DNA of 12,996 nt from JAEUPI01 sp035499355 (GTDB lineage Bacteria > Pseudomonadota > Gammaproteobacteria > Burkholderiales > Burkholderiaceae_C): contig DATJYZ010000291.1 of NCBI GenBank assembly GCA_035499355.1, forward strand, positions 1 to 12,996, read 5' to 3'. Every line of letters starts with the position of its first letter. Position 1 is the stretch's first letter. Shown piece after piece: positions 12,412 to 12,996 of the stretch. The notes below the pieces were generated by a model that worked only from the letters and a program-made list of their open reading frames with translations, was not told the origin of the DNA and ran no database searches. The position numbers were made by a program, and so were the translations under genes.

Positions 12412-12996
12412 CTATTGCAATTGCTGCTCCAACTGGTGCAACACCTCGTAGCACGGCAGCACCTGCGCGACGCTGGCGTTGGGCTCCCTGCCCTCGCGGA
12501 TGGCGGCGAAGAACTCGCGATCCTGCAGCTCGATGCCATTCATCGACACGTCGACCTTGGAGACGTCGATCTTCTCGTCCTTGCCGTTGAACAAGTCGTC
12601 GTAGCGCGCGATGTAGGTGCCGGTGTCGCCGATGTAGCGGAAGAACGTGCCCAGCGGGCCCTCGTTGTTGAAACTCAGCGAGAGCGTGCAGATCGCGCCG
12701 TTGGCCGCCTTGAGCTGGATGCTCATGTCCATCGCGATGCCCAGCGTCGGATGGATCGGGCCCTGGACCGCATTGGCCTTGACGATCGGGGAGCGTGCCT
12801 GGTAGGCGAACAGATCCACCGTGTGCGCCGCGTGGTGCCACAGCAGGTGGTCGGTCCAGCTGCGCGCCTGGCCGAGCGCGTTCATGTTGGTGCGGCGGAA
12901 GAAATAAGTCTGCACGTCCATCTGCTGGATCTTCAACTCCCCCGCTTGGATCCGCCGGTGCACCCACTGATGACTCGGGTTGAAGCGGCGCGTGTG
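12412..12996 (-). CDS. ligC: 4-carboxy-2-hydroxymuconate-6-semialdehyde dehydrogenase, C-terminal part
   Basis: The last 194 codons of a Gfo/Idh/MocA-family NADP-dependent dehydrogenase; the start and the nucleotide-binding Rossmann domain lie beyond the right edge. It oxidises the LigAB product, which cyclises to the hemiacetal, to 2-pyrone-4,6-dicarboxylate. The visible part is the substrate/dimer domain, with FNPSHQWVHRRIQAGELKIQ, QMDVQTYFFRRTNMNALG, ARSWTDHLLWHHAAHTVDLF, SLSFNNEGPLGTFFRYIGD and NGIELQDREFFAAIREGREP. The SWTDHLLWHH and TYFFRRTNMNALG strings are characteristic of LigC/PmdC compared with generic oxidoreductases of the fold. The TAG stop is at 12412-12414 and leaves a 105-bp gap to ligA. 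The frame is open to the window edge, so nothing suggests a pseudogene. Confidence 0.92.
   Translation of the reverse strand, partial: HTRRFNPSHQWVHRRIQAGELKIQQMDVQTYFFRRTNMNALGQARSWTDHLLWHHAAHTVDLFAYQARSPIVKANAVQGPIHPTLGIAMDMSIQLKAANGAICTLSLSFNNEGPLGTFFRYIGDTGTYIARYDDLFNGKDEKIDVSKVDVSMNGIELQDREFFAAIREGREPNASVAQVLPCYEVLHQLEQQLQ

Overview
The window is uniformly GC-rich and densely coding. It looks like the chromosome of a Burkholderiales-type betaproteobacterium. That assignment is an inference from base composition, the style of the encoded proteins and the Comamonas-like set of protocatechuate 4,5-cleavage genes; no rRNA or other marker gene is present. Two catabolic gene blocks converge on a shared hairpin near 10325-10350.

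Block 1 (about 237-10314) is a complete reductive pyrimidine degradation module with its own uptake system. A RutR-like TetR regulator on the minus strand (237-962) is divergent from a plus-strand operon. The operon encodes preT and preA (the two subunits of NAD-dependent dihydropyrimidine dehydrogenase), hydA (dihydropyrimidinase), pydC (beta-ureidopropionase), then an ABC importer made of one ATPase, two different permeases and a THI5/NMT1-type periplasmic binding protein. Gaps inside the operon are short or negative: 1 bp between preT and preA, an 11-bp overlap between ATPase and permease 1, and an ATGA overlap between the permeases. The regulator-preT intergenic region carries TTACCA-NN-TGGTAA at 1006-1019, very close to the E. 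coli RutR operator. The simplest model is that pyrimidine releases a RutR-like repressor, the importer brings in a pyrimidine or a related ring, and the enzymes convert uracil or thymine to beta-alanine or beta-aminoisobutyrate, CO2 and ammonia.

Block 2 (10336-12996, all minus strand) reads ligC (only its C-terminal 194 codons are in the window), ligA, ligB and a nitroreductase. LigAB is the extradiol protocatechuate 4,5-dioxygenase and LigC oxidises its product. The nitroreductase lies 88 bp downstream of ligB; it may be an unrelated passenger or may feed nitroaromatics toward protocatechuate. The 105-bp ligC-ligA gap holds two notable elements: a strong hairpin that buries the ligA Shine-Dalgarno, and an 18-bp imperfect palindrome.

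The left 236 bases contain no gene I can support. They hold a terminator-like hairpin (81-110), a perfect 6-bp inverted repeat (165-179) and an overlapping possible leftward promoter with a TTGACA box. I found no tRNA, CRISPR array, insertion sequence or phage gene. The most unusual points are the candidate RutR operator, the pairing of a thiamine-precursor-type binding protein with uracil catabolism, a small ORF coupled at both ends between pydC and the ATPase, and the nitroreductase beside ligAB.
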